Positions 9,789-16,602 of a stretch of DNA of 59,325 nucleotides are shown here, in pieces (the stretch's first letter is position 1; every line of letters begins with the position of its first letter). Made by a program: the position numbers and the translations under genes. The DNA comes from Solirubrobacterales bacterium. Its GTDB lineage: Bacteria; Actinomycetota; Thermoleophilia; Solirubrobacterales; Solirubrobacteraceae. The stretch lies in NCBI GenBank assembly GCA_027449125.1, contig DAIDME010000033.1:1-59325 (forward strand), given 5' to 3'. The notes below the pieces were generated by a model, which was given only the letters and a program-made list of their open reading frames with translations, was not told the origin of the DNA and did not search any database.

Positions 9789-10766
9789 GTGGGATGGCAG
9801 ACGGTGGCGGTTGACTCGCGCTGCGGCGCGACCGTGGCCGTGGTCGGTTCACTGAACCGCGACCTCACGCTGACACTCGACCGGCTGCCGTCCCCCGGTG
9901 AGACGCTGCTCGCCAGACAGGCGCTGCGCGGCAGCGGCGGCAAGGGCGCAAATCAGGCGGCCGCTGCCGCGGTCGCCGGGGCGCAGGTGAGCATGATCGG
10001 GGCGGTTGGCGTAGACGACGCCGGTACGGCGATGCTCGCCGACCTGCGCTCCGCGGGTGTCGATGTGAGCGGCGTGAGGAAGGTGGCCGGCACGCCCAGC
10101 GGTGGCGCGACGATCCTGCTCGACGCTGAGCGTGCGGAGAACGTGATCGTCGTCGAGCGCGGCGCCAACGCCGCCCTCGACCCCGCGGACGTACGTGTGC
10201 CGTCCGTGCGCGACGCGGCAGTGCTGCTCGCCCAGCTCGAGACACCGGTCGAGACCGTGCTGGCCGCCGCGCTCTGGGCCTCGGGTCTTGTGATCATCAA
10301 CGCCGCGCCTCATCGCGAGCTGCCGCCTGAGCTGCTCGCGCGGGCCGATGTGGTGGTGGTCAACCAATCGGAGCTCGCGGGCCTGGCCGGGGCGCCGGAG
10401 CCGGTAACGCTCGCGGAGGCCGAGCTGGTCCTGGGCGCCTGGACGCCGGACTTTGCGGTGATCGTCACGGCGGGAGCCGCGGGTGCCCTGATCTACCGGC
10501 CACAAGCCGCACCCGGCGCTCAGGCCGGCGCGCGCCCCGTCTACGTGAGCGTGCCCGCGCTGCCGGTCACGCCGCTTGACACCACCGGCGCCGGTGACTG
10601 CTTCTGCGGCGTGCTCGCCGCCTGGCTCGCGAGCGGCACAGAGCTGGTCCACGCCGCCGGGGCCGCCTGCGTCGCCGGGTCGCTCTCGACGCTCGCGCTC
10701 GGTGCCCGCGCCGGGCTGCCGGACAGGGCGCGCATCGTGCGCGCGCTCAGCGCGCAGGCCGGATAG
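9789..10766 (+). CDS. rbsK: Ribokinase-like PfkB-family sugar kinase
   Basis: This 325-residue kinase would phosphorylate D-ribose or a related pentose at O5 using ATP. It has the PfkB signature near the N-terminus (GSGGKGANQA, about residues 49-58) and the anion-hole motif DTTGAGDCF, with catalytic base D270. The N-terminal GSLNRDLTLTLDRLP and the internal VVVNQSELAGLAG segments match ribokinases more than fructokinases or adenosine kinases. The GTG start at 9789 has a weak ribosome site (GGGCCGGTG); an internal start is possible. It sits 9 bp after the NCS1 permease, so the pair may import and trap a ribose-containing compound. Pseudouridine or other nucleoside kinase activity is an alternative. 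Confidence 0.85.
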   Translation: MGWQTVAVDSRCGATVAVVGSLNRDLTLTLDRLPSPGETLLARQALRGSGGKGANQAAAAAVAGAQVSMIGAVGVDDAGTAMLADLRSAGVDVSGVRKVAGTPSGGATILLDAERAENVIVVERGANAALDPADVRVPSVRDAAVLLAQLETPVETVLAAALWASGLVIINAAPHRELPPELLARADVVVVNQSELAGLAGAPEPVTLAEAELVLGAWTPDFAVIVTAGAAGALIYRPQAAPGAQAGARPVYVSVPALPVTPLDTTGAGDCFCGVLAAWLASGTELVHAAGAACVAGSLSTLALGARAGLPDRARIVRALSAQAG

Positions 10767-10777
10767 AGGCTTGATCC

Positions 10778-10950
10778 GGCGGCGGCACCGGCGGCGGCAC
10801 CGGCAGCGGCACCCGCGCCTGACCCGCGGGCGTGGCCTGTGAAGCGGCCCGGTCTTCCCCCCGCGGCCGCCGGGTCACGGGGCAGCCGGCACGGGCCGGG
10901 GTCGGGCGGTCCGGGGCCGGGGCCGGCCGGGGCCGGGGCCGGGCGGGCCG
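10778..10950. repeat. GC-only low-complexity spacer with short tandem repeats
   Basis: Between the convergent ribokinase and ferritin-like genes lie GGCGGCACC-type repeats (about 10778-10813) and a CCGGGG tandem tract (about 10911-10941). No supported gene is seen. The tract can form GC-rich structure and may stop transcription from either side, but no discrete terminator stem was identified. Confidence 0.6.
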
Positions 10951-10992
10951 TTGAGGGCGGGCCACGCATCCCCCAGCCCGCCCTCTGGCTCC

Positions 10993-11754
10993 TCAGGCGA
11001 GACTTGGTGTGCTGACCCTGGCGATGATCGACTGTGTCGCAGCTGCTTCAATCGCGGCCGCGCTCGGGAAGCTGACCGCGGTGTAGCCCGAGCCACCCTC
11101 CACGAACGGCAGCAACACGGGGACGGCGTCCGACACGCTCGTGAAGAGCGCGTCCTCGAGCACGAGATTGTTGGGCGGGTTGCTCCCCGACGCGACCCGG
11201 CCGAGCGCGCGGTGCTCGGCCTCGACGCCCATGATCTGGGCGGCAGCCTCGGCATACACCGGTGCGGAGTTTGTCGCCCAGTAGTTGACTGCCGCGAGGT
11301 ATGCGCCGATGAAGGCGTTCTCGAGCGTGTCAAGCAGCGCCAGGAAGCTCCCCGCCTTCTCGAAGGTCCCGTTGGGGAAATACAGCGTCGGCGCGCTGCT
11401 GCCCGTGAGGCTCTCCGCCCCAAGGTTGCTGAGCAGCTGAATGTGCTGATACTCCTGGTAGAGGGCGGCCTGGAAGTAGTTGAGGTTGTTGTCGTCGTGA
11501 ACCGGGCCCAGGCGTGCGGCGGTCGGCCCGGCGACGCCGGTGTAGTAGAACGCCGTCGCGACCTGCTCCGCGGTGAGCGCGGCGTTGATGATGCTCTGCG
11601 TGGAATCGCCTCCCGAAGCAAGCGCGGGGCCGGCGATGCCGCCAAAGAGCGCAGTGAACGCGACTGTCCCGCCCGTCGCCTTCAGGAACCGTCCTCGCGT
11701 GAGCACCTTGGGCTCGGCGTCGTGAGCCGCTGCTGGTGATGGTCTGGTCTGCAC
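10993..11754 (-). CDS. Exported ferritin-like domain protein
   Basis: This protein of about 253 residues belongs to the ferritin-like (Ferritin_2/DUF4439-type) exported proteins common in soil actinobacteria. After an N-terminal signal region (LTRGRFLKATGGTVAF, then ALFGGIAGPALA) come helices with ligand-like residues (TAEQVATAFYY, YQEYQHIQLL, then VEAEHRALG), consistent with a four-helix bundle. The signal resembles a Tat peptide, but the twin arginine is interrupted (RGR), so the export route is uncertain. The GTG at 11754 is chosen because GAGGGAG lies 6 nt upstream; a longer open frame extends to 11847. Metal binding and function are unproven. It is transcribed away from the divergent nicotinamidase gene. 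Confidence 0.75.
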   Translation of the reverse strand: MQTRPSPAAAHDAEPKVLTRGRFLKATGGTVAFTALFGGIAGPALASGGDSTQSIINAALTAEQVATAFYYTGVAGPTAARLGPVHDDNNLNYFQAALYQEYQHIQLLSNLGAESLTGSSAPTLYFPNGTFEKAGSFLALLDTLENAFIGAYLAAVNYWATNSAPVYAEAAAQIMGVEAEHRALGRVASGSNPPNNLVLEDALFTSVSDAVPVLLPFVEGGSGYTAVSFPSAAAIEAAATQSIIARVSTPSLA

Positions 11755-11998
11755 TGGGGTCTCCCTCTGCTTGTTTGAACCGGGCGGCACGACGGTCTGA
11801 GCACCGTCGGCTGCCAGTCGTACGCGCAGCCGGCTTGCCTGGATCACTCGCCGGCGGGGCTTTCACGTCCACGGTTACGTTTGTCGCACTGGCGTCGAGA
11901 CATGAGGCGGGCGTCCCGGCCCGCCCATCGCAGCCCGTACGCGTGCGATCGACTGAGATGCACACCGACCCCGGCCACCACTTCTCGGGCGCGCGCCA

Positions 11999-12004
11999 TA
12001 GGCT
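11999..12004 (+). promoter_or_regulatory. -10 box for a leaderless nicotinamidase transcript
   Basis: TAGGCT ends 7 nt before the ATG at 12012 and no Shine-Dalgarno sequence precedes that ATG. The expected transcription start therefore falls on the start codon. The rest of 11755-11998, between divergent genes, shows nothing else that I can name. Confidence 0.45.
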
Positions 12005-12011
12005 TAGACGC

Positions 12012-12614
12012 ATGCGAGTCCTGAAGCTGAACCCCGAGACCGACGCGGTGCTGGCCGTGGACGTGCAGCGCGGCTTCATGCCGGGCGACGCTCCCGGGTA
12101 CGGTGAGCTGCCCGCGCCCGGCGGCGACCGTGTCGCCGCGCCGCTAGCGGCACTTGCTGGCCACGTGAGCATCTTTGCCGCCAGCGGTGACAGCCACCCC
12201 GCCGACCACAGCTCCTTCAAGACGCGGGGCGGCATATGGCCTGCGCACTGCGTCGCCGGCACGCCCGGCGCGCGCCTGCACCCACTGATCGAGCAGGCTC
12301 TCACCCCCGGCTGGTTCTTCGCCAAGGGAACCACGCGCGACGCGGACGCCTACTCCGCCTTCGCGGTCAGCGACCTGGCCGATCGCCTGCGCCAGGCGGG
12401 GATCACGCGACTGCTGGTGGGCGGGCTGGTGACCAACGTCTGCGTGCTGGCGACGGCGATGGACGCGCTCGCGGCCGGGTTTGAAGTGGTGGTCCTGACC
12501 GACGCCTGTGCCGCCGTGCAGGCGGCCGGCGTGCCGACGGGGCAGGAGGCGCTGGCGCAGCTGCGCGAGTCCGGTGCGACGCTCACGACGAGCAGCGCGC
12601 TCACACGCGGCTGA
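12012..12614 (+). CDS. pncA: Nicotinamidase (isochorismatase-like hydrolase)
   Basis: This 200-residue enzyme deaminates nicotinamide to nicotinate for NAD salvage. It has the Asp-Lys-Cys triad of the family: D17 in VDVQRGF, K in FFAKGTT, and C in TNVCVLATA. The metal-site sequence is D-x-H (DSHPADHSSF), followed by the family motif WPAHCV. Its length is normal for bacterial PncA. The ATG at 12012 is preferred to upstream in-frame codons because the family starts close to the first beta strand (VLAVDVQ) and because a TAGGCT box lies 7 nt upstream. It stands alone, convergent with yceH, and looks constitutive. Confidence in the function is high from the triad and flanking motifs. Confidence 0.92.
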   Translation: MRVLKLNPETDAVLAVDVQRGFMPGDAPGYGELPAPGGDRVAAPLAALAGHVSIFAASGDSHPADHSSFKTRGGIWPAHCVAGTPGARLHPLIEQALTPGWFFAKGTTRDADAYSAFAVSDLADRLRQAGITRLLVGGLVTNVCVLATAMDALAAGFEVVVLTDACAAVQAAGVPTGQEALAQLRESGATLTTSSALTRG

Positions 12615-12670
12615 CCCCGGCCGTGCGGCGGCGGGCAAGCGCGTCTGCGCGGCGGCCCAGGAATGCGACC

Positions 12671-13348
12671 TCAAGCGCTCGTGAGCCGCTCACCGGTCAG
12701 CTGCTCGATCAGAGCGGCCAGCCGCTCGACGCGCGCCTCCAGCTCGTCCAGCCTGGCCGCGAGCGCGCCCTCATCTCCAGCCGGTGCCGCGGCCCGCGGC
12801 CCGGCGCCCGCCGCTGGCCCGGCGCCAGCTGAGCCTGTGGGACCCGGGTGCGTAGCGGTCAAACCGAGCGTGTGCGCATAGCGCTGCTCCTTCTGGCCCG
12901 GCCGGCGCGCGAGCGCCGCGCCGTAACCGCGGGCCACCAGCCGCCCCAGCGCCTCCTCCACCGCATCCAGCGAGGCAAAGCCGGCGAGCCGATCGCCGCG
13001 CGCCTTCAGCTCGCCGGGCGTCTGTGGCCCACGCAGCAGCAGCACCTCCAGCACCGCCAACTCCTCGTGCCCCAGCCCGAGCGCCTCCTCCGCCAGGTGT
13101 CTGTACTTCGTCGCCCGGCTGGAGTGCCCGCTCGCGAGCCGCACCAGCCCGTAGCGCGTGAGCCGCTGGGCAGCGGCGTTCACGGTCTCCTCGTCATAGG
13201 ACACGACCGGTTCGCGGTTGGTCGACTGGTTGCACGCCAGACGCAGCGCGTTGAGCGTGAGCGGGTACTGCTCGGGGGTGGTGAAGCGCTTCTCTATCAG
13301 GCAGCCGAGCACCCGCTGCTCGGGCTCGGTGAGCGCGTCCAAGTGCAT
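12671..13348 (-). CDS. YceH/DUF480 family protein
   Basis: This 225-residue protein matches the YceH (DUF480) family: LTEPEQRVLGCLIEKRFTTP, then YPLTLNALRLACNQSTNREP, and the repeated winged-helix segments (LARRPGQKEQRYAH). The family has tandem winged-helix domains and unknown function. The C-terminal tail is coiled-coil-like (LAARLDELEARVERLAALIE). The open frame runs upstream to 13447 through a palindromic repeat, but I place the start at the ATG at 13348: homologues begin just before LTxxExRVxGCLxEK, and a TACGCT box (13361-13356) lies 7 nt upstream, giving a leaderless transcript. It is convergent with pncA. Confidence 0.88.
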   Translation of the reverse strand: MHLDALTEPEQRVLGCLIEKRFTTPEQYPLTLNALRLACNQSTNREPVVSYDEETVNAAAQRLTRYGLVRLASGHSSRATKYRHLAEEALGLGHEELAVLEVLLLRGPQTPGELKARGDRLAGFASLDAVEEALGRLVARGYGAALARRPGQKEQRYAHTLGLTATHPGPTGSAGAGPAAGAGPRAAAPAGDEGALAARLDELEARVERLAALIEQLTGERLTSA

Positions 13349-13355
13349 CCCCGCG

Positions 13356-13361
13356 AGCGTA
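13356..13361 (-). promoter_or_regulatory. -10 box for leaderless yceH
   Basis: On the minus strand TACGCT is followed by seven nucleotides and then the ATG at 13348. The absence of a Shine-Dalgarno sequence supports a leaderless start. The palindromic element copy 2 lies 28-72 bp further upstream, where the -35 region and activator sites would be. Confidence 0.45.
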
Positions 13362-13385
13362 AACGATCTGCGTGCCGCCGCCGTC

Positions 13386-13436
13386 CCGCGAGGGAGCCGT
13401 TTCGGTCGCTGAGCGACCGAAACGGCTCCCTCGCGG
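13386..13436. repeat. Dispersed palindromic element, copy 2 (intergenic)
   Basis: The 45-bp core (13389-13433) matches the copies at 6759 and 40034 except that one stem pair is changed on both sides (GGG/CCC becomes CGG/CCG) and the loop is TGA instead of TGG. Three more flanking pairs extend the arms to 24 bp. The compensated change shows that the hairpin is conserved rather than the sequence alone. This copy lies just upstream of yceH and is probably not translated. The loop TGA makes a stop in one plus frame, unlike the two in-ORF copies. Confidence 0.93.
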
Positions 13437-13475
13437 CAGTACACCACGGCGGCTGGGCCGGGTCCGTCTCCGCCA

Positions 13476-13570
13476 GCCGCTCACCGCTCACCGCCCACCG
13501 CCCGCCGCCAGCCCCAGCCGCTCACCGCCCACCGCGCACCCCGCGCCGCCAGCCGCCCGCCACCAGCCAC
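13476..13570. repeat. CCGCTCACCGC-type degenerate tandem repeats
   Basis: This stretch upstream of the ArsR-methyltransferase gene is nearly all C, G and A. The unit AGCCGCTCACCGC-CCACCGC recurs twice with degenerate copies between. It contains no supported gene. Confidence 0.6.
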
Positions 13571-13583
13571 CCAGGCCACGTAT

Positions 13584-13603
13584 GCACATATCTTTATATG
13601 CGC
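13584..13603. promoter_or_regulatory. Inverted-repeat operator candidate for the ArsR-methyltransferase/met operon
   Basis: GCACATAT-cttt-ATATGCGC is an AT-rich inverted repeat (7 of 8 arm positions pair) standing out in a very GC-rich region. It lies 27 bp upstream of the ATG at 13631 and just upstream of a TAGGCT -10 box at 13615-13620. The position and 8-4-8 geometry suit a dimeric ArsR-type repressor, which the first gene of the operon encodes. Confidence 0.6.
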
Positions 13604-13630
13604 TACTCCATCTGCTAGGCTACCGCTGCC

Positions 13631-14635
13631 ATGCTGCTGAGCGCTGAGGACCAGACCCAGCTCACCTCCGGGCTCGACTTCGATCTGCTCGTCAGCACGC
13701 TGCGCGCCGTCGCCGAGCCGACCCGCATGCGCCTGGTCGCGCTGCTCAGCCAGGAGGAGCTGACCGTCACCGAGATCAGCCGCGTGATCGCCCAGAGCCA
13801 GCCGCGCACGAGCCGCCACCTGCGGCTGCTGGTGGACGCCGGCATCCTGGAGCGCGCGCCGGAAGGCGCCTACGTCTACTACCGCCTCGCCGAGGACCGG
13901 CCCGAGGCCGAGCTCGCCCAGGCGATCGCCGCGCTCGCTCCACCCACGGATGCGACCATGGCCGCCGACCTGGACGCGCTCGCACGCGCCCGCCAGGCGC
14001 GCGCAAGAGCGGCCAGCGCCCTGCGCAGCGCCCACGCCGAGGAGCTGGAGGCGCTGCACGGGCTCTACATCGGCGAGGAGGCGGTGGAGCACGCCGTCCT
14101 CGAGATGCTCACGAGCAGCGGCCCCATCGGCCGCCTGCTCGACATCGGCACCGGCAGCGGCAGGATGCTGGAGCTGCTGGCGCCGCACACCGACCAGAGC
14201 GTGGGGCTGGACTCAGACCATGACATGCTCGCGCTCGCCCGCGCGACCCTGGTGGAGGCGCAGCTTCCCGGCGCGACCGTGCGCCACGGAGACCTGCACC
14301 GCCCGCCGTTCGAGCCGGGCAGCTTTGACGTCGCGGTCATGCACCACGTGCTGCGGCTGCTCGACGCTCCCGCCAGCGCGCTGGCCGATGCCGCGCGCCT
14401 GCTGCGCCCCGGCGGGAGGCTGCTGGTGGCCGACTTCGACGCTCATGAGATGGAGGAGCTGCGCTCGCTGCGCGGTCACCGCCAGTTGGGAATCTCGACC
14501 GCGGCACTGGCGGGCTGGGCGGCCGACGCGGGCCTCACCGTTCAGGCCGAGCGTACCCTGCCGCCGGACGGCGACGGCCAGTGCCTGACCGTCAAGCTCT
14601 GGTTGCTGCGCGCGCCGGAGGCGCCACCGGTCTGA
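13631..14635 (+). CDS. ArsR-type regulator fused to a SAM-dependent methyltransferase
   Basis: This 334-residue fusion has an N-terminal winged-helix ArsR domain (about 15-105; TVTEISRVIAQSQPRTSRHL is the recognition region) and a C-terminal class I methyltransferase domain (about 155-330; motif I LLDIGTGSGRMLELL, later LLRPGGRLLVADF). No metal-binding CxC motif is seen in the ArsR part. It begins an operon with metF and two methionine synthase genes, so it may sense S-adenosylmethionine or S-adenosylhomocysteine through the methyltransferase fold and control the methyl cycle; that is inference from context. The stop codon overlaps the metF start by one base (TGATG). An 8-4-8 inverted repeat upstream is its likely operator. 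Confidence 0.85.
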   Translation: MLLSAEDQTQLTSGLDFDLLVSTLRAVAEPTRMRLVALLSQEELTVTEISRVIAQSQPRTSRHLRLLVDAGILERAPEGAYVYYRLAEDRPEAELAQAIAALAPPTDATMAADLDALARARQARARAASALRSAHAEELEALHGLYIGEEAVEHAVLEMLTSSGPIGRLLDIGTGSGRMLELLAPHTDQSVGLDSDHDMLALARATLVEAQLPGATVRHGDLHRPPFEPGSFDVAVMHHVLRLLDAPASALADAARLLRPGGRLLVADFDAHEMEELRSLRGHRQLGISTAALAGWAADAGLTVQAERTLPPDGDGQCLTVKLWLLRAPEAPPV

Positions 14636-15495
14636 TGGCCCGCTTCTCCTTCGAGGTCTTCCCGGCGCGCACCGATGCGGGGCGGCGCAACCTGCACGAC
14701 ACGCTCGAGCGGCTCGCGCCGCTCGAGCCCGCGTTCGTCTCGGTCACCTGTGGCGCCGGGGGTGGCAGCATCGACGCCACCGTGGGCGTGCTCGAGCGGC
14801 TGCACCAGACGGGGCGCGCGCCGGCCGCCGGCCACATCACCTGTGTGGGCCGCACCCGCGAGCAGACCGACGCCCAGCTCGAGCGCTACTGGAACACCGG
14901 CGTGCGCCGCATCGTCGCGCTGCGCGGCGACCCGCCCGCCGGCCATGAGCGCTTCACCCCGCAACCTGGCGGCTACCGCACCGCCACCGACCTGGTCGCC
15001 GGCGCGAGGGCAACCCGGCCGTTTGAGATCAGCGTCGCCGCCTACCCCGAGCCGCACCCCGAATCGCAGTCGGTCCTGCAGGATCTGCGCGTGCTGTCGG
15101 CCAAGGCGCAGGCCGGCGCCACCCGTGCGATCACCCAGTTCTGCTTCGACACCGGCGCGATCGTCAGGCTGCGCGACCGGATCGCCGCCGCGGACATCCC
15201 GCTCAGGCTCACCCCCGGGGTCCTGCTTGCGACCGACTTCCAGGCCGTCACCCGGATGGCGCAGCGCTGCGGCGCCTCCGTGCCCGATTGGCTTCAGGCG
15301 CGCTTCACGGGGCTTGACGAGGACCCCGATGCCCGCAAGCTGGCCGGCGCGATCGTCGCCGCCACGCAGGTGGACAGACTGCGTGAGGAGGGGTTCGACG
15401 AGTTCCACTTCTACACGCTCAACCAGAGCGACCTCGCGCTGGCGGTCTGCCGGCTGCTCGGGGCGGGCGCCGCGCCGGCGCGGAGCGCGGCATGA
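14635..15495 (+). CDS. metF: 5,10-Methylenetetrahydrofolate reductase
   Basis: This 286-residue flavoenzyme reduces methylene-THF to methyl-THF, supplying the methyl group for methionine synthase. The catalytic glutamate sits in FSFEVFPARTDAG near the N-terminus, and the segments FVSVTCGAGGG, IVALRGDPP and ITQFCFDTG are characteristic of the TIM-barrel MetF family. The ATG at 14635 overlaps the previous stop by one base, and the stop overlaps the next ATG by four bases (ATGA), indicating tight translational coupling. Its position between the ArsR-methyltransferase regulator and the homocysteine methyltransferase module makes the pathway clear. Confidence 0.95.
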   Translation: MARFSFEVFPARTDAGRRNLHDTLERLAPLEPAFVSVTCGAGGGSIDATVGVLERLHQTGRAPAAGHITCVGRTREQTDAQLERYWNTGVRRIVALRGDPPAGHERFTPQPGGYRTATDLVAGARATRPFEISVAAYPEPHPESQSVLQDLRVLSAKAQAGATRAITQFCFDTGAIVRLRDRIAAADIPLRLTPGVLLATDFQAVTRMAQRCGASVPDWLQARFTGLDEDPDARKLAGAIVAATQVDRLREEGFDEFHFYTLNQSDLALAVCRLLGAGAAPARSAA

Positions 15496-16568
15496 GCGAC
15501 GCGCCCCGCACGCGCGAGGCGCGAATCGCGGAGCTGGAGCGCGCCGCGACGCAGCGCATCCTGGTGCTGGACGGGGCCTGGGGCGCCCAGATCCAGAAGC
15601 ACCGGCTGACCGAAGAGGAGTTCCGCGGCGAGCGGCTCGCCGCGCATCCGCAACCACTCAAGGGCAACAACGACATCCTCTGCATCACCCGCCCGGAGCT
15701 GATCGCCGAGCTGATCGGCGACTACCTCGCCGCCGGCGCAGACATCATCTCGACCAACACCTTCAGCTCGACCACGATCGCCCAGGCCGACTACGGCACC
15801 GGACACCTCGCCCGGGAGCTGAACGTCAGAGCCGCCGTGCTGGCACGCGCGGCCGCCGACAGGGCGACCAACGCCGACCCCTCCCGGCCACGCTGGGTGG
15901 CGGGCTCGATCGGCCCCACCAACCGCACCCTGTCGCTGTCGGCCGACGTCAACGACCCCGGCGCGCGAGCCGTCGACTTCGACCAGGTCTACGACGCCTA
16001 CCGCGAGCAGGTGATCGGCCTCTACGAGGGCGGCGTGGACCTGTTCCTGGTGGAGACGATCTTCGACACGCTCAACGCCAAGGCGGCACTCAAGGCGATC
16101 CTCGACCTGCGCGACGAGGGCCACGTCGAGCTGCCGATCTGGATCTCCGGCACCATCACCGACCGCTCCGGCCGCACCCTCTCGGGCCAGACGATCGACG
16201 CCTTCTGGATCTCGGTCCGCCACGCCGAGCCGTTCGCCGTCGGGCTCAACTGCGGCTTCGGCGCCGAGCAGCTGCGCCCCTTCCTGGCCCAGCTCGCGGC
16301 GGCGGCCGACACGCTGATCTCGGCCTACCCGAACGCGGGCCTGCCCAACGAGCTGGGCGAGTACGAGGAGGGTCCCGAGGCGATGAGCGCCCAGCTGCGC
16401 GAGTGGGCGCAGGCGGGGCTCGTGAACATCGTCGGCGGCTGCTGTGGCACGACCCCCGAGCACATCGCCGCGATCGCCCGAGCGGTGGCCGGCATCCCAC
16501 CGCGGCAGGTCCCCCAGCTCGAGCCGACGCTCCGGCTCTCAGGCCTCGAGCCCTTTGCCGCGACCTGA
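15492..16568 (+). CDS. metH: Homocysteine-binding module of a split methionine synthase
   Basis: This 358-residue protein corresponds to the first (homocysteine S-methyltransferase) module of cobalamin-dependent MetH. It shows the start [11 protein letters not shown], the segments [12 protein letters not shown] and [14 protein letters not shown], and the zinc-ligand cysteines: one in GLNCGFG and the pair in [12 protein letters not shown]. It ends with [11 protein letters not shown], exactly the linker that in E. coli MetH leads into the folate module. Here the polypeptide stops there and the remaining modules are a separate gene 34 bp downstream in another frame. The ATG overlaps metF by four bases. 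Used alone it could resemble betaine- or SMM-dependent enzymes, but the context supports a two-subunit MetH. Confidence 0.92.
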   Translation: MSDAPRTREARIAELERAATQRILVLDGAWGAQIQKHRLTEEEFRGERLAAHPQPLKGNNDILCITRPELIAELIGDYLAAGADIISTNTFSSTTIAQADYGTGHLARELNVRAAVLARAAADRATNADPSRPRWVAGSIGPTNRTLSLSADVNDPGARAVDFDQVYDAYREQVIGLYEGGVDLFLVETIFDTLNAKAALKAILDLRDEGHVELPIWISGTITDRSGRTLSGQTIDAFWISVRHAEPFAVGLNCGFGAEQLRPFLAQLAAAADTLISAYPNAGLPNELGEYEEGPEAMSAQLREWAQAGLVNIVGGCCGTTPEHIAAIARAVAGIPPRQVPQLEPTLRLSGLEPFAAT

Positions 16569-16602
16569 TCACGCCAGCCACAATTACGCACAAGTGACGT
16601 AG

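Noticed and set aside
11650-11710. Canonical Tat signal in the ferritin-like protein
   Set aside because: The motif reads TRGRFLK, so the two arginines are not adjacent; export by Tat cannot be claimed.
13349-13447. Extended N-terminus of YceH running through the palindromic element
   Set aside because: Family homology begins at the ATG at 13348 and a leaderless promoter fits that start; the extension has no ribosome site.
13440-13630. SAM or cobalamin riboswitch before the methionine operon
   Set aside because: The region is low-complexity and the likely transcription start is only a few bases before the ATG, leaving no room for an aptamer.
16569-16602. Frameshift or pseudogene in metH
   Set aside because: Both parts keep all motifs and the break is in the interdomain linker; a clean split is simpler, although a sequencing error has not been excluded experimentally.
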